DNA of 64,000 nt from assembly GCA_965230265.1 (NCBI GenBank), contig OZ245999.1, forward strand, positions 310,001 to 374,000, given 5' to 3'. Below the pieces are notes generated by a model. It was not told where the DNA came from. It ran no database searches and worked only from the letters and a program-made list of their open reading frames with translations. The position numbers and the translations under genes were made by a program. The stretch comes from JAJFKX01 sp965230265 (GTDB taxonomy: Bacteria; Pseudomonadota; Gammaproteobacteria; Xanthomonadales; Wenzhouxiangellaceae). Shown in pieces: positions 9,595 through 18,134 of this stretch; positions within the stretch are counted from its first letter, which is position 1, and the number at the start of each line of letters is the position of its first letter.

Positions 9595-11037
9595 ATGAGT
9601 GCATCCGCCAAAGTCGTCACTGCCAATACTCAACAGGCCCTAGTTAGCGATAATATGCAAGCGCAATTAAACGCTTGTCGTGTCGCCTGGGAAAAGCATC
9701 GTCCCGATATTACTGAGCGGCGCGCAGACCTACAGCGCTTGCGCAAAGCGGTTAATCAATACGCGGATCGGCTGATGGAAGCGATTTCCAGCGATTTTGG
9801 TCACCGTCCTGTGCCAGTATCTTTGCTTGGGGATATCATCCAGGTTCAGTCTGAAATCAAACACACCTGTGCCAATCTGAAAGCCTGGTGCAAGCGTCAA
9901 CATCAGCCTGTGGATTGGAAATACTGGCCATCGCAGGCATGGTTGGAATATCAGCCATTGGGTGTCATCGGTATTGTCAGCCCATGGAATTATCCGTTAA
10001 CACTGACATTGACTCCCTTGGTTTCTGCATTGGCGGCAGGCAACCACGTAATGATTAAACCGTCCGAATATAACCCGGCCACCAATGCGGTTTTGCAACA
10101 GATGATCGCTGAAATATTTCCCTCCGAAAAAGTAGCGATCGTGACTGGCGGACCGGAAGTGTCCGCGGCTTTTACTGGTTTGGCATTTGATCATTTGTTA
10201 TTTACTGGTTCTACCAGTATTGGCAAAAAAGTCATGGCCGCTGCAGCCGAAAACCTCACACCGGTAACACTGGAGTTGGGCGGTAAATCACCCGCCATCG
10301 TTGTTACTGATCAACACTTTGCCGATACCGCGGAATCCATTGTATCGGGCAAACTGTTGAATGCAGGTCAAACCTGTATTGCACCAGACTATGTATTGGT
10401 GCCTAAAGGCAAAGCGGAAGCCTTTTCAGAAGCAGTAAAAAAAGCAGCGGCCAACCAGTACCCGGAATTTAACAGTAATGAGGAATACACCAGTATTATC
10501 CATCAGGCACATTATGAGCGTTTATTGGAAATGCTGGCAGAAGCCGCGCGACATGGTGCCAAAATTGCTCCCTTATTTGATGTTCCTCACAATGCCAAGC
10601 GGCGGCGAATTACGCCAACATTGGTGCTCAACCCGGATACCGAGCTGACTTTGATGCAGGAAGAGATTTTTGGCCCATTGTTGCCAGTTCTGGAGGTTGA
10701 TGACCTGAAAGCTGCGATACATTTCGTCAATCAAAGGCCACATCCACTGGCCTTATATATCTTTGGTGCCGATAAGGGGCAATACGAACAGGTACTGGCA
10801 AATGTGAATGCCGGTGGTGTATGTATCAACGACACCCTATTTCATATGACACAGTTGGAGTTACCATTTGGTGGCGTGGGCAGTAGCGGCATGGGGCAAT
10901 ATCATGGCCGCTACGGATTCCAACAATTTTCAAAAGCGCAACCGGTTTATAAACAGTCACGATTATCTGGATCTAAGTTGTTCCGTGCACCTTATAGCCC
11001 ATGGAAGCGTAAATTAATGCGCTGGCTGGGTAGTTAA
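9595..11037 (+). CDS. NAD(P)-dependent aldehyde dehydrogenase (coniferyl aldehyde dehydrogenase type)
   Basis: Aldehyde dehydrogenase superfamily member of about 480 residues. It has the substrate/cofactor landmarks GVIGIVSPWNYPL and FTGSTSIGK (NAD binding), the general-base Glu in TLELGGKSP (about residue 227), and the nucleophilic Cys in NAGQTCIAP (about residue 261). Further landmarks are EEIFGPLLPV and LPFGGVGSSGMGQYHG. The last block and the short C-terminal basic tail resemble the CALDH/fatty-aldehyde group of membrane-associated ALDHs that oxidise hydrophobic aldehydes. An in-frame TTG at 9535 could add 20 residues, but the ATG at 9595 fits the family start better. The substrate is not determined by sequence. 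It appears to lead a short operon with the next two genes. Confidence 0.9.
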   Translation: MSASAKVVTANTQQALVSDNMQAQLNACRVAWEKHRPDITERRADLQRLRKAVNQYADRLMEAISSDFGHRPVPVSLLGDIIQVQSEIKHTCANLKAWCKRQHQPVDWKYWPSQAWLEYQPLGVIGIVSPWNYPLTLTLTPLVSALAAGNHVMIKPSEYNPATNAVLQQMIAEIFPSEKVAIVTGGPEVSAAFTGLAFDHLLFTGSTSIGKKVMAAAAENLTPVTLELGGKSPAIVVTDQHFADTAESIVSGKLLNAGQTCIAPDYVLVPKGKAEAFSEAVKKAAANQYPEFNSNEEYTSIIHQAHYERLLEMLAEAARHGAKIAPLFDVPHNAKRRRITPTLVLNPDTELTLMQEEIFGPLLPVLEVDDLKAAIHFVNQRPHPLALYIFGADKGQYEQVLANVNAGGVCINDTLFHMTQLELPFGGVGSSGMGQYHGRYGFQQFSKAQPVYKQSRLSGSKLFRAPYSPWKRKLMRWLGS

Positions 11038-11040
11038 CGC

Positions 11041-11661
11041 GTGCCATCAGAGGATCTTTTACCTTTTGCACCAGCTGCAGAGCGTAATAAACAACCGATT
11101 CTGGAAGTTTTGCTAGCGCATTTACCCTCAACCGGAAAGGTGTTGGAGATTGGGTCGGGTACAGGTCAGCATGCAGTACATTTTGCACAGGCTATGCCAG
11201 GTATCCAATGGCAGCCTTCAGAACGCGAACAAAACTTGTCGGGCTTGCATGCCCGGCTTATGGCATCTGCGTTAACCAATATTAAAACAGCAGTAGCATT
11301 AGAGGTCGGCGAATCTGGATGGCCAGCTGGCAAGTATGATGCAATATTTGCTGCCAATGTTGCGCATATCATGTCGTTTGAGAATGTCCAGCTAATGCTG
11401 CGGGGGGTATCCAGGCATTTGCTTTTTGGTGGGCAGTTCTTGCTTTATGGCCCATTTCATCGCAATGGCCAGCCAACATCGCAAGGCAATGCGGATTTTG
11501 ATACCCAAATGCGCTCATCAGATAACCCTGACGGCAGACATCAAGGCATCCGCGACGATCGGGATATGCAAAAGGCAGCACAGGCAGTAGGACTAAACAT
11601 TAGCGAAGATATTGATATGCCCGCTAATAACCGGATATTGGTATTTACACATTCGCACTGA
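11041..11661 (+). CDS. DUF938 family SAM-dependent methyltransferase
   Basis: A 206-residue class I methyltransferase-fold protein. The SAM-binding glycine motif VLEIGSGTGQHAVHFAQ lies at about residues 35-51. It also carries the DUF938 signatures LPFAPAAERNKQPIL at the N-terminus, WQPSE after strand 2, FAANVAHIMSFE (motif post II), and LLYGPFHRNGQPTSQGN with FDTQMRSSDNPDGRHQGIRD. These conserved blocks place it firmly in the family, but the methyl acceptor is unknown. It starts with GTG three bases after the aldehyde dehydrogenase stop and is followed closely by the GAF reductase, so co-transcription is likely. Confidence 0.92.
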   Translation: MPSEDLLPFAPAAERNKQPILEVLLAHLPSTGKVLEIGSGTGQHAVHFAQAMPGIQWQPSEREQNLSGLHARLMASALTNIKTAVALEVGESGWPAGKYDAIFAANVAHIMSFENVQLMLRGVSRHLLFGGQFLLYGPFHRNGQPTSQGNADFDTQMRSSDNPDGRHQGIRDDRDMQKAAQAVGLNISEDIDMPANNRILVFTHSH

Positions 11662-11675
11662 TATTGGAGAAACAA

Positions 11676-12134
11676 GTGCAGAATAACGAACGTAGTCTAT
11701 TATTACAGCAAGTCCGGGCTGTGTTGGAAAGTGAGCCCAATGCCATTGCCAATGCGGCCAATTTGAGTGCCTTGATATTTGATGCGGTACCACGTCTTAA
11801 CTGGGCAGGCTTTTATTTTCTTCATGAAGATACACTGATCCTTGGACCATTTCAGGGCAAGCTGGCCTGTACCCGTATTCCCATGGGGCAAGGTGTATGT
11901 GGCACTGCTGCCGAGCAGCGCAAAACTTTGCGGGTTGATGATGTACACAGTTTTGATGGGCATATCGCTTGTGACAGCGCGTCGGAATCGGAAATTGTGG
12001 TGCCGCTGATTAAAAATGGAAAAGTACTAGGGGTGCTTGATATTGATAGTCCGCATCAGGGGCGTTTTGATGAGAGTGATCAACTGATGTTTGAGCAGTT
12101 GGCAGATTGCTGGATCACCAACAGCGAGATATAA
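11676..12134 (+). CDS. msrC: Free methionine-(R)-sulfoxide reductase (GAF domain)
   Basis: Cytosolic fRMsr that reduces free methionine-R-sulfoxide, using a GAF domain as catalytic scaffold. About 152 residues. The family blocks are all present: RLNWAGFYF, GPFQGKLACTRIPMGQGVCG, and HIACDSASESEIVVPL. The three redox cysteines fall at about residues 65, 75 and 99, with the same 10/24 spacing as the E. coli enzyme. I chose the GTG at 11676 because GGAGA lies five bases upstream (11666-11670). The TTG at 11664 would place that site inside the gene. It is the last gene of the ALDH-DUF938-msrC unit. Confidence 0.93.
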   Translation: MQNNERSLLLQQVRAVLESEPNAIANAANLSALIFDAVPRLNWAGFYFLHEDTLILGPFQGKLACTRIPMGQGVCGTAAEQRKTLRVDDVHSFDGHIACDSASESEIVVPLIKNGKVLGVLDIDSPHQGRFDESDQLMFEQLADCWITNSEI

Positions 12135-12179
12135 GCTGTAGGTCAGTTGTGGCCTTAACGTAAAAAGTGATGGGTTGGA

Positions 12180-12261
12180 GTCGATGAATGACCATCGACC
12201 CTGTAGGCCGATAGTTTGCTCAAAAGCAGTTTTCAAAGGTTGATGGTATTTCTATCATCAA
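12180..12261. terminator. Candidate hairpins between convergent msrC and sixA
   Basis: Two inverted repeats occupy the 160-bp convergent gap: GTCGATG/CATCGAC with a 6-base loop (12180-12199), and TTGATGGTA/TATCATCAA with one G-T pair (12240-12261). Neither has a clear T-run, so they are weak bidirectional terminator candidates. Confidence 0.35.
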
Positions 12262-12294
12262 CAAATGACGGCATATTCGAGGCTTGCTGTCGAG

Positions 12295-12789
12295 CTATGG
12301 CTTAAACCATTGATCCAGTTGCCAGCTTTCTGGTGATAGCGGGCCAGTGCCGCTAAAGCTGGCGATGCATCCAGTGGCCATGCCGCGGATTGCGTCAACG
12401 TCATTTTGCCCCAGCCAACGGACAATGCTATCTAGACTTGGGTTATGCCCTACCACCACAATTGAGTTTGACCCTTGGACGAAATGCTCATTGATCAGGT
12501 TTAATAAGTCACCAGTGTAGGCGGCGTAAATCTCTTCGATGAACTTCACATTAGACGCTGCAGGCAGGCAGGCCTGCAGGGTTTGCCGGGTACGTACTGC
12601 TGGTGAACATAACACCTGAGTAGAGTCGGGCAGGTTGGTATTAGCAAGGTGTTCTCGCATATGTTGACCCTGCTGCTGGCCTCGTTGGGTGAGTTCACGT
12701 TCGATATCTGATTGTCGCCCGACAACCTGTAGCGTATCTGCGTGTCGGATCAGTAGCAGGTGTTGTATATCATCAAATTTCATAGCCAT
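12295..12789 (-). CDS. sixA: Phosphohistidine phosphatase SixA
   Basis: Small histidine-phosphatase-superfamily enzyme (164 aa) that removes phosphate from phosphohistidine, for example on HPt domains or the nitrogen PTS. The phosphoacceptor motif LLLIRHAD is at about residues 11-18, and the second catalytic histidine is in VVVGHNPSLDSIVRWL (about 113). Basic contacts come from SPAVRTRQT. The compact length, without extra domains, is that of SixA rather than phosphoglycerate mutase. A second in-frame Met two codons downstream could be the true start. It is convergent with msrC and lies downstream of fadE on the same strand. Confidence 0.9.
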   Translation of the reverse strand: MAMKFDDIQHLLLIRHADTLQVVGRQSDIERELTQRGQQQGQHMREHLANTNLPDSTQVLCSPAVRTRQTLQACLPAASNVKFIEEIYAAYTGDLLNLINEHFVQGSNSIVVVGHNPSLDSIVRWLGQNDVDAIRGMATGCIASFSGTGPLSPESWQLDQWFKP

Positions 12790-12872
12790 AACATAGCGAG
12801 TGTTTGCATTCGATTATGGCATAAGCTTGGGCTGGTTATCCGCCCAGTGGGCGGATAAATCGTTATGAGTTG

Positions 12873-15341
12873 TTAAGCGGCTTTGCGGCGGGAGACTTTA
12901 TCCAATAATTCACTGGTCGAGGCACGCAGTTCATCGTCGTTAAAATCATCCACGGCGATAATTTCCATGGTACGTTGATTAACGTCCAGCAGCAGTTTGG
13001 CTTCTTTTTTGCTCAGCAGTTTGGCTTGTATAGCCTGTTTAATACGTTGTTCATAGGTGTCGCCGGTGATGGCACCTTGACGCACAGCTTTGTCCAGTTT
13101 GCGGGCGAGCGGTTCGGCGGCGATTACTTCGGGCAATAAAGCCTCCATAGCACCAATAACATAACCAGGGCTGGCAGTTTTATAAACGCCATCAGTCAAA
13201 CGGTCGCGGGTTTCTGAAGGGGCTATGAGCAGACTCGCCACGCGATGACCAAGCCGATCATTGGGGCGGCGTTCACGAGCACCTAGCGGGAAGATAATCA
13301 CTTTTAACGCAGTTGCCAGTACTTTGTTTGGAAAGTTATCTAATACACCGCGCAGCGCTTCCTGGATTTGATAAACGCAATCATAAAACGCCCAGGCAAG
13401 AATTGGTTGATCTGCGGCAGGTCGCCCCTGGTCTTCAAAACGTTTGAGCATGGCAGAACCAATATATAGCTGGCTCAATACGTCACCCAGGCGTGCGGAA
13501 ATTCTTTCTTTTTGTTTGAGCTTGCCGCCAAAGGTGAGCATTGACACATCAGCAATCAGCCCGAAAGCGGCTGCATATCGACTGAGCTTGCGATAATAGC
13601 GACCGGTTTTTCTGTCACTAGGGACTGCAGAAAACCGACCGGTGCCAAAGCCCATAAAAAATGCACGACAAGCATTGCCGATGGTGTGTCCGATATGCTT
13701 GAACAGTAAATCGTCAAAAGTTTTTAATCGTTCTGACGGGTCGGTCAGTTGTGCGGCTTGCAGCTCTTTTAAAACATAGGGATGGCAGCGAATCGCCCCC
13801 TGGCCAAATATCATCATGCTGCGAGTCAGAATATTGGCACCTTCAACGGTGATTGACATGGGCGCTACCTGCCAGGCTCTGCCCAGGTAGTTTCGTGGCC
13901 CCAGAATGACACCTTTGCCGGCATGCACATCCATGGCATCGCTGACCACCTGGCGGGCTTTTTCTGTGGCATGGTATTTGGCTATTGCGGAAGGCACAGA
14001 AGGTTTTTCGCCTTGATCTACTGCGATGGCAGTCATTTTACTAAGTGCGCTGGCAGCATAGGTTCTACCTGCCATCCTTGCCATGGCCTCTTCAACACCT
14101 TCGAAACGGCCGATCGGCATATTAAATTGCTGCCGGATTCGAGCATAGGCTCCGGTAGCAAGGGTGGCCAGTTTGGCACCACCAGTGTTGTTGGAAGGTA
14201 ACGAAATAGCACGCCCGACCGATAGGCACTCCACCAACATACGCCAACCCTGGCCAGCCATTTCAGGACCACCAATTAAAGTATCGATCGGAACAAAAAC
14301 ATTTTCACCACGAATCGGTCCATTCATAAACGGACTGTTCAGGGGCAGGTGCCTGCGTCCAATTTCAACGCCCTCAGTATCGCGCGGAATCAAGGCCAGG
14401 CTGATGCCGATATCTTCTACATCGCCGAGCAGGCCTTCAGGGTCATAAAGACGAAATGCCAAACCGACAACGGTTGCAACAGGAGCCAGAGTGATATATC
14501 GCTTATCAAATGTCAGGCGCATTCCCAACACTTGCTTGCCGTTCCATTCCCCCATGCAAACAATGCCTTTATCTGGGATTGATGTAGCGTCTGAACCGGC
14601 AGTGGGTCCAGTTAAACCAAAGCAGGGGATTTCCTCACCAACGGCCAATTTAGGCAAATAGTAATTTTTCTGCTCTTCGGTACCGTAATGCAGCAATAAT
14701 TCTGCAGGGCCAAGTGAGTTAGGTACAGCCACCGTAGAACCAGCCACTGCGCTTAAGCCACCGACTTTTTGCAATACTGCGCGATGCGCCAAAGCAGAAA
14801 AACCCAAGCCACCATATTCGGTTGGAATAATCATGCCAAAGAAACGCTCTTTCTTCATGTATTCCCAGGTTTCCGGTGACATATCGGCGTCTACATGGCA
14901 GATTTGCCATTCATCCAGCATACTGCACAGCTTTTCGCATTGATCATCCAAAAAAGCGCGTTCTTCCAGTGTCAGCTCTGGTGTACGGCGTTTAAGCAAT
15001 TGCTTCCATTTGGGCCTACCAGTGAATAATTCACCTTCCCAGCCGACAGTGCCCGCATCCAGTGCGATCTGTTCTGTGGCACTGAGCTTAGGGGTCATTT
15101 TCAGGTAGGCATCCAGCATATGACGAGTCAGATATTGCTGACGTAAAACAGGCATGTTCAACGGTATGGTAATGGCTAAAAGCAATAGCCAACCCAAACC
15201 TATTAACCCCCAATGGATAGAACCCAACACCGTAAAAGCCATTAAAATGGCAGCGCAGGTAATACTCCAGGTCAACAATCGCGTACCAAGGTAGGCGCAT
15301 AGAACCGTAGCACCCAAAAGAGACAGAACTAACCACAACAT
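12873..15341 (-). CDS. fadE: Acyl-CoA dehydrogenase FadE
   Basis: FAD-dependent acyl-CoA dehydrogenase for the first step of fatty-acid beta-oxidation. At 822 residues it matches the long, membrane-associated FadE family (E. coli 814 aa), not the 380-aa type. Two to three hydrophobic helices occupy residues 1-75. Next come the acyl-CoA DH N-terminal and middle domains (IIPTEYGGLGFSALAHR, CFGLTGPTAGSDATSIPDKG), the FAD domain (RMLVECLSVGRAISLPS, GVILGPRNYLGRAW) and the FadE-specific C-terminal helical domain. AGGAG precedes the ATG. The gene is divergent from a TetR regulator, and a palindrome overlaps its likely promoter. Confidence 0.96.
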   Translation of the reverse strand: MLWLVLSLLGATVLCAYLGTRLLTWSITCAAILMAFTVLGSIHWGLIGLGWLLLLAITIPLNMPVLRQQYLTRHMLDAYLKMTPKLSATEQIALDAGTVGWEGELFTGRPKWKQLLKRRTPELTLEERAFLDDQCEKLCSMLDEWQICHVDADMSPETWEYMKKERFFGMIIPTEYGGLGFSALAHRAVLQKVGGLSAVAGSTVAVPNSLGPAELLLHYGTEEQKNYYLPKLAVGEEIPCFGLTGPTAGSDATSIPDKGIVCMGEWNGKQVLGMRLTFDKRYITLAPVATVVGLAFRLYDPEGLLGDVEDIGISLALIPRDTEGVEIGRRHLPLNSPFMNGPIRGENVFVPIDTLIGGPEMAGQGWRMLVECLSVGRAISLPSNNTGGAKLATLATGAYARIRQQFNMPIGRFEGVEEAMARMAGRTYAASALSKMTAIAVDQGEKPSVPSAIAKYHATEKARQVVSDAMDVHAGKGVILGPRNYLGRAWQVAPMSITVEGANILTRSMMIFGQGAIRCHPYVLKELQAAQLTDPSERLKTFDDLLFKHIGHTIGNACRAFFMGFGTGRFSAVPSDRKTGRYYRKLSRYAAAFGLIADVSMLTFGGKLKQKERISARLGDVLSQLYIGSAMLKRFEDQGRPAADQPILAWAFYDCVYQIQEALRGVLDNFPNKVLATALKVIIFPLGARERRPNDRLGHRVASLLIAPSETRDRLTDGVYKTASPGYVIGAMEALLPEVIAAEPLARKLDKAVRQGAITGDTYEQRIKQAIQAKLLSKKEAKLLLDVNQRTMEIIAVDDFNDDELRASTSELLDKVSRRKAA

Positions 15342-15389
15342 AGGTTGATAACTCCTGAATGAATGTCAGTATGGCCGTTTCAGCGGCTT

Positions 15390-15407
15390 CCATACGGTAG
15401 AGTATGG
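15390..15407. promoter_or_regulatory. Candidate TetR operator overlapping the fadE promoter
   Basis: Perfect inverted repeat CCATAC-N6-GTATGG, centred 57 bp upstream of the fadE ATG. On the minus strand TTGACG (15427-15422) would be a -35 box and the 17-bp spacing puts a weak -10 (TACTCT or CATACT) inside the palindrome, so a bound repressor would block the promoter. The divergent TetR-family gene is the obvious candidate ligand. Binding is inferred. Confidence 0.5.
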
Positions 15408-15643
15408 TAGTTTGATTTTGGCGTCAAGTTTCTATGCACAGCAGATATTCATGTTGACGCTTATCTGCTCTGCATGGCGGTTAATTTTGCAGGCAAGCTC
15501 GAATGGGAAGCTGCCTGATTAGGCATAAACCAAAAGGTAATGGGTTAAGGCTCAAAAACGGCTTAACAGAAAGAATTTATACAAAACTGGCATCATCAGC
15601 ACCAATTCGGCTAGAGTGTCGGTTGGTCACAAAGGTCAAACGC

Positions 15644-16237
15644 GTGAATCACAGCAGCGCACAGCGTCAACGTCAACAACTTGCCAGGAAAGATTGGGAG
15701 CAAGCTGCATTGCAGATGCTTGCCGAGCGTGGTGTTGAAGGTTTGGCAATCGAGCCTTTGGCGCGTCGCCTGGGGGTCACTAAGGGTAGCTTTTACTGGC
15801 ATTTCAGTGATCGCAGGGAACTGCTCAAATCAGCGCTTGCCACTTGGGAAAGTGTGGATGCACACAATCTGGCAGTACTGCTGACCAATGATCTGCCTGC
15901 ACGCGATAAATTAATCCAATTCTTTCATGCCAGCAGTCGCCCACACCTGACGCATCAGGTTTATAGTGCATTGTTGGCCGCACCACAACGAAGCGGTAAA
16001 GATGAGTGGTTAAATGATGTACTGAAGCGTGTTGATGAGCACCGCATCAGACAGCTTAGCAGGGCCTATGCAGAGCTAGACAGTGAGCGCGCAGAATTCC
16101 AGTCACGGCTGGCGTATTACACTTATGTTGGTTTTCTACAATTGCAGGCGCGCGGTCTGGCACCACAGCCGGATACGCCAGAATATGAGCATTATCTGGA
16201 ACATTTGATTGCGACCTTGATTCCACTGTGTCAGTAA
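15644..16237 (+). CDS. TetR/AcrR family transcriptional regulator
   Basis: A 197-residue one-component regulator. The N-terminal helix-turn-helix is clear (AALQMLAERGVEGLAIEPLA, then RLGVTKGSFYWHFSDRRELL, about residues 15-60). The C-terminal all-alpha ligand domain is not assignable to a known effector. I chose the GTG at 15644 with AAAGG upstream. An ATG at 15503 would add 47 residues of basic, unconserved sequence before the HTH, unlike the family. It is divergent from fadE and separated by a palindrome, so it probably controls fadE in response to fatty acid or acyl-CoA. That role is inferred from context. Confidence 0.88.
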   Translation: MNHSSAQRQRQQLARKDWEQAALQMLAERGVEGLAIEPLARRLGVTKGSFYWHFSDRRELLKSALATWESVDAHNLAVLLTNDLPARDKLIQFFHASSRPHLTHQVYSALLAAPQRSGKDEWLNDVLKRVDEHRIRQLSRAYAELDSERAEFQSRLAYYTYVGFLQLQARGLAPQPDTPEYEHYLEHLIATLIPLCQ

Positions 16238-16374
16238 TGTTGCAACCGCTGTCCGCTGCCGCTAATCTGTAGCGCCTTATCCATTAAACAGCGGATACAT
16301 CAATAATCAAATCGCAGCCTGAGTTTCGCGGTGGCTGCTGTGATCAATCATTATTGAACCTAGATATATTTAAT

Positions 16375-18117
16375 ATGAGTACTACCAATCAGGAATTAAG
16401 CACCTGGGTTGCCAATGTGGCACAACAAACCCGCCCAGATAACATTGTCTGGTGCGATGGTTCGCAGGCAGAGTATGACGGTTTGATTCAGCTAATGCTG
16501 AGCACTGGCGATCTACTGGAGTTGAATCAGCAGACGCATCCGGGTTGTTATCTGCACCGTTCCGATACACAGGATGTTGCGCGAGTAGAGCATCTGACCT
16601 TCATTTGTACAGAAGATCAGGAGACTGCCGGTCCCAATAACAATTGGATGGCACCTGGTGAAGCACACGCCAAAATGGATGCCTTGTTCGAAGGATGTAT
16701 GCAGGGGCGCACCATGTACGTGGTGCCGTATTGTATGGGCCCTATTGCTTCACCGCTTTCACGTTGTGGTGTGGAAATCACTGATAGCCCATATGTGGCT
16801 GCCAATATGCGGCTAATGACGCGCATGGGCAGTGCCGCATTACAGCGGATCGAACGTGATGGCGTGTTTGTTAAAGGGCTGCACTCTACCGGCGAGTTAG
16901 ATCCCAATCGCCGGTTCATTATGCATTTCCCGGAAGAGTTGCAAATTCAAAGTTATGGTTCTGGTTATGGCGGTAACGCTTTGTTGGGTAAAAAATGCCA
17001 TGCATTACGCATTGCCAGCTATCAAGCTCGCCAGGAGGGCTGGTTGGCCGAGCATATGTTGATTCTTGGTATCGAAAACCCGCAAGGTGAAAAAACATAT
17101 GTGGCTGCTGCCTTTCCATCGGCCTGCGGTAAAACCAATCTGGCCATGCTGATTCCCCCTGCCAGTTATCCTGGCTGGAAAGTATGGACAGTAGGTGATG
17201 ATATTTGTTGGCTGCACCCTGGCGAAGACGGTCGTCTGTGGGCAATTAATCCAGAAGCGGGCTTTTTTGGCGTGGCTCCAGGTACCAGCGAGAGCACCAA
17301 CCCGAACGCACTGGCGATGTTGAATAAAGATGTCATCTTTACCAATGTTGGTGTCACTAAAAACAATGAACCCTGGTGGGAAGGTAAATCGGATGAAACC
17401 CCAGTCAAGGATTGGCAGGGTAGGGACTATGACCCGGCGAATGGACCGGCAGCACATCCCAACTCCCGTTTTACTGCAGCAATTAAAAACTGCCCCTGTT
17501 ACTCACCAGAGGCTGAATCTGCCTCTGGTGTGCCAATCTCAGCGATTATTTTCGGCGGTCGTCGGCAATCACTGGTACCGTTGGTGTTTGAAACGTTTGA
17601 TTGGCAACATGGTGTATTGGTCGGAGCTTCCATGGCATCTGAAACCACGGCTGCGGCTACCGGGGCAACCGGTGTGGTTCGTCGTGACCCCATGGCGATG
17701 CAACCGTTTTGCGGTTACAACTTTGCTGATTATTGGACCCACTGGCTCAGTTTCGGTGATAAGTTGGACAAGCTCCCACGTATTTTTCATGTCAACTGGT
17801 TCCGTAAGGATGAGCAAGGTCAATTTATGTGGCCCGGCTTTGGTGAAAACATGCGTGTATTGGAATGGATTATCCAGCGTTGTTCCGGTGATGCACAAGC
17901 ACAAGAAACGCCGGTGGGTTATATTCCTTCGGATGCAGACCTGAACTTGTCCGGCCTGGGTATTGATCCAGCCATTATGCAGCGCCTGTTGGCGATAGAT
18001 GTGCAAAACTGGGCAGCAGAAATGGACCAGATCAAAACGCATCTAAAATCTTATGGAACCCAACTACCGGAAACATTACTTGATCAGCAACAACAAATTG
18101 CTGCAAAGCTAAACTAG
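16375..18117 (+). CDS. pckG: Phosphoenolpyruvate carboxykinase (GTP)
   Basis: GTP-dependent PEPCK that converts oxaloacetate to PEP, the entry to gluconeogenesis. At 580 residues it has the GTP-type landmarks: the hyper-reactive Cys P-loop SACGKTNLAML (Cys about residue 251), the kinase-2 region VGDDICWL, RLWAINPEAGFFGVAPGT, the guanine pocket around PFCGYNFADYW, and HVNWFRKDE. The ATG at 16375 gives MSTTNQELSTW. A TTG seven codons earlier is less likely. The GTP enzyme, not the ATP form of enteric bacteria, is found here. It is convergent with the sulfotransferase gene, only 17 bp away. Confidence 0.97.
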   Translation: MSTTNQELSTWVANVAQQTRPDNIVWCDGSQAEYDGLIQLMLSTGDLLELNQQTHPGCYLHRSDTQDVARVEHLTFICTEDQETAGPNNNWMAPGEAHAKMDALFEGCMQGRTMYVVPYCMGPIASPLSRCGVEITDSPYVAANMRLMTRMGSAALQRIERDGVFVKGLHSTGELDPNRRFIMHFPEELQIQSYGSGYGGNALLGKKCHALRIASYQARQEGWLAEHMLILGIENPQGEKTYVAAAFPSACGKTNLAMLIPPASYPGWKVWTVGDDICWLHPGEDGRLWAINPEAGFFGVAPGTSESTNPNALAMLNKDVIFTNVGVTKNNEPWWEGKSDETPVKDWQGRDYDPANGPAAHPNSRFTAAIKNCPCYSPEAESASGVPISAIIFGGRRQSLVPLVFETFDWQHGVLVGASMASETTAAATGATGVVRRDPMAMQPFCGYNFADYWTHWLSFGDKLDKLPRIFHVNWFRKDEQGQFMWPGFGENMRVLEWIIQRCSGDAQAQETPVGYIPSDADLNLSGLGIDPAIMQRLLAIDVQNWAAEMDQIKTHLKSYGTQLPETLLDQQQQIAAKLN

Positions 18118-18134
18118 AGCGTGCTGTTTTTCGG

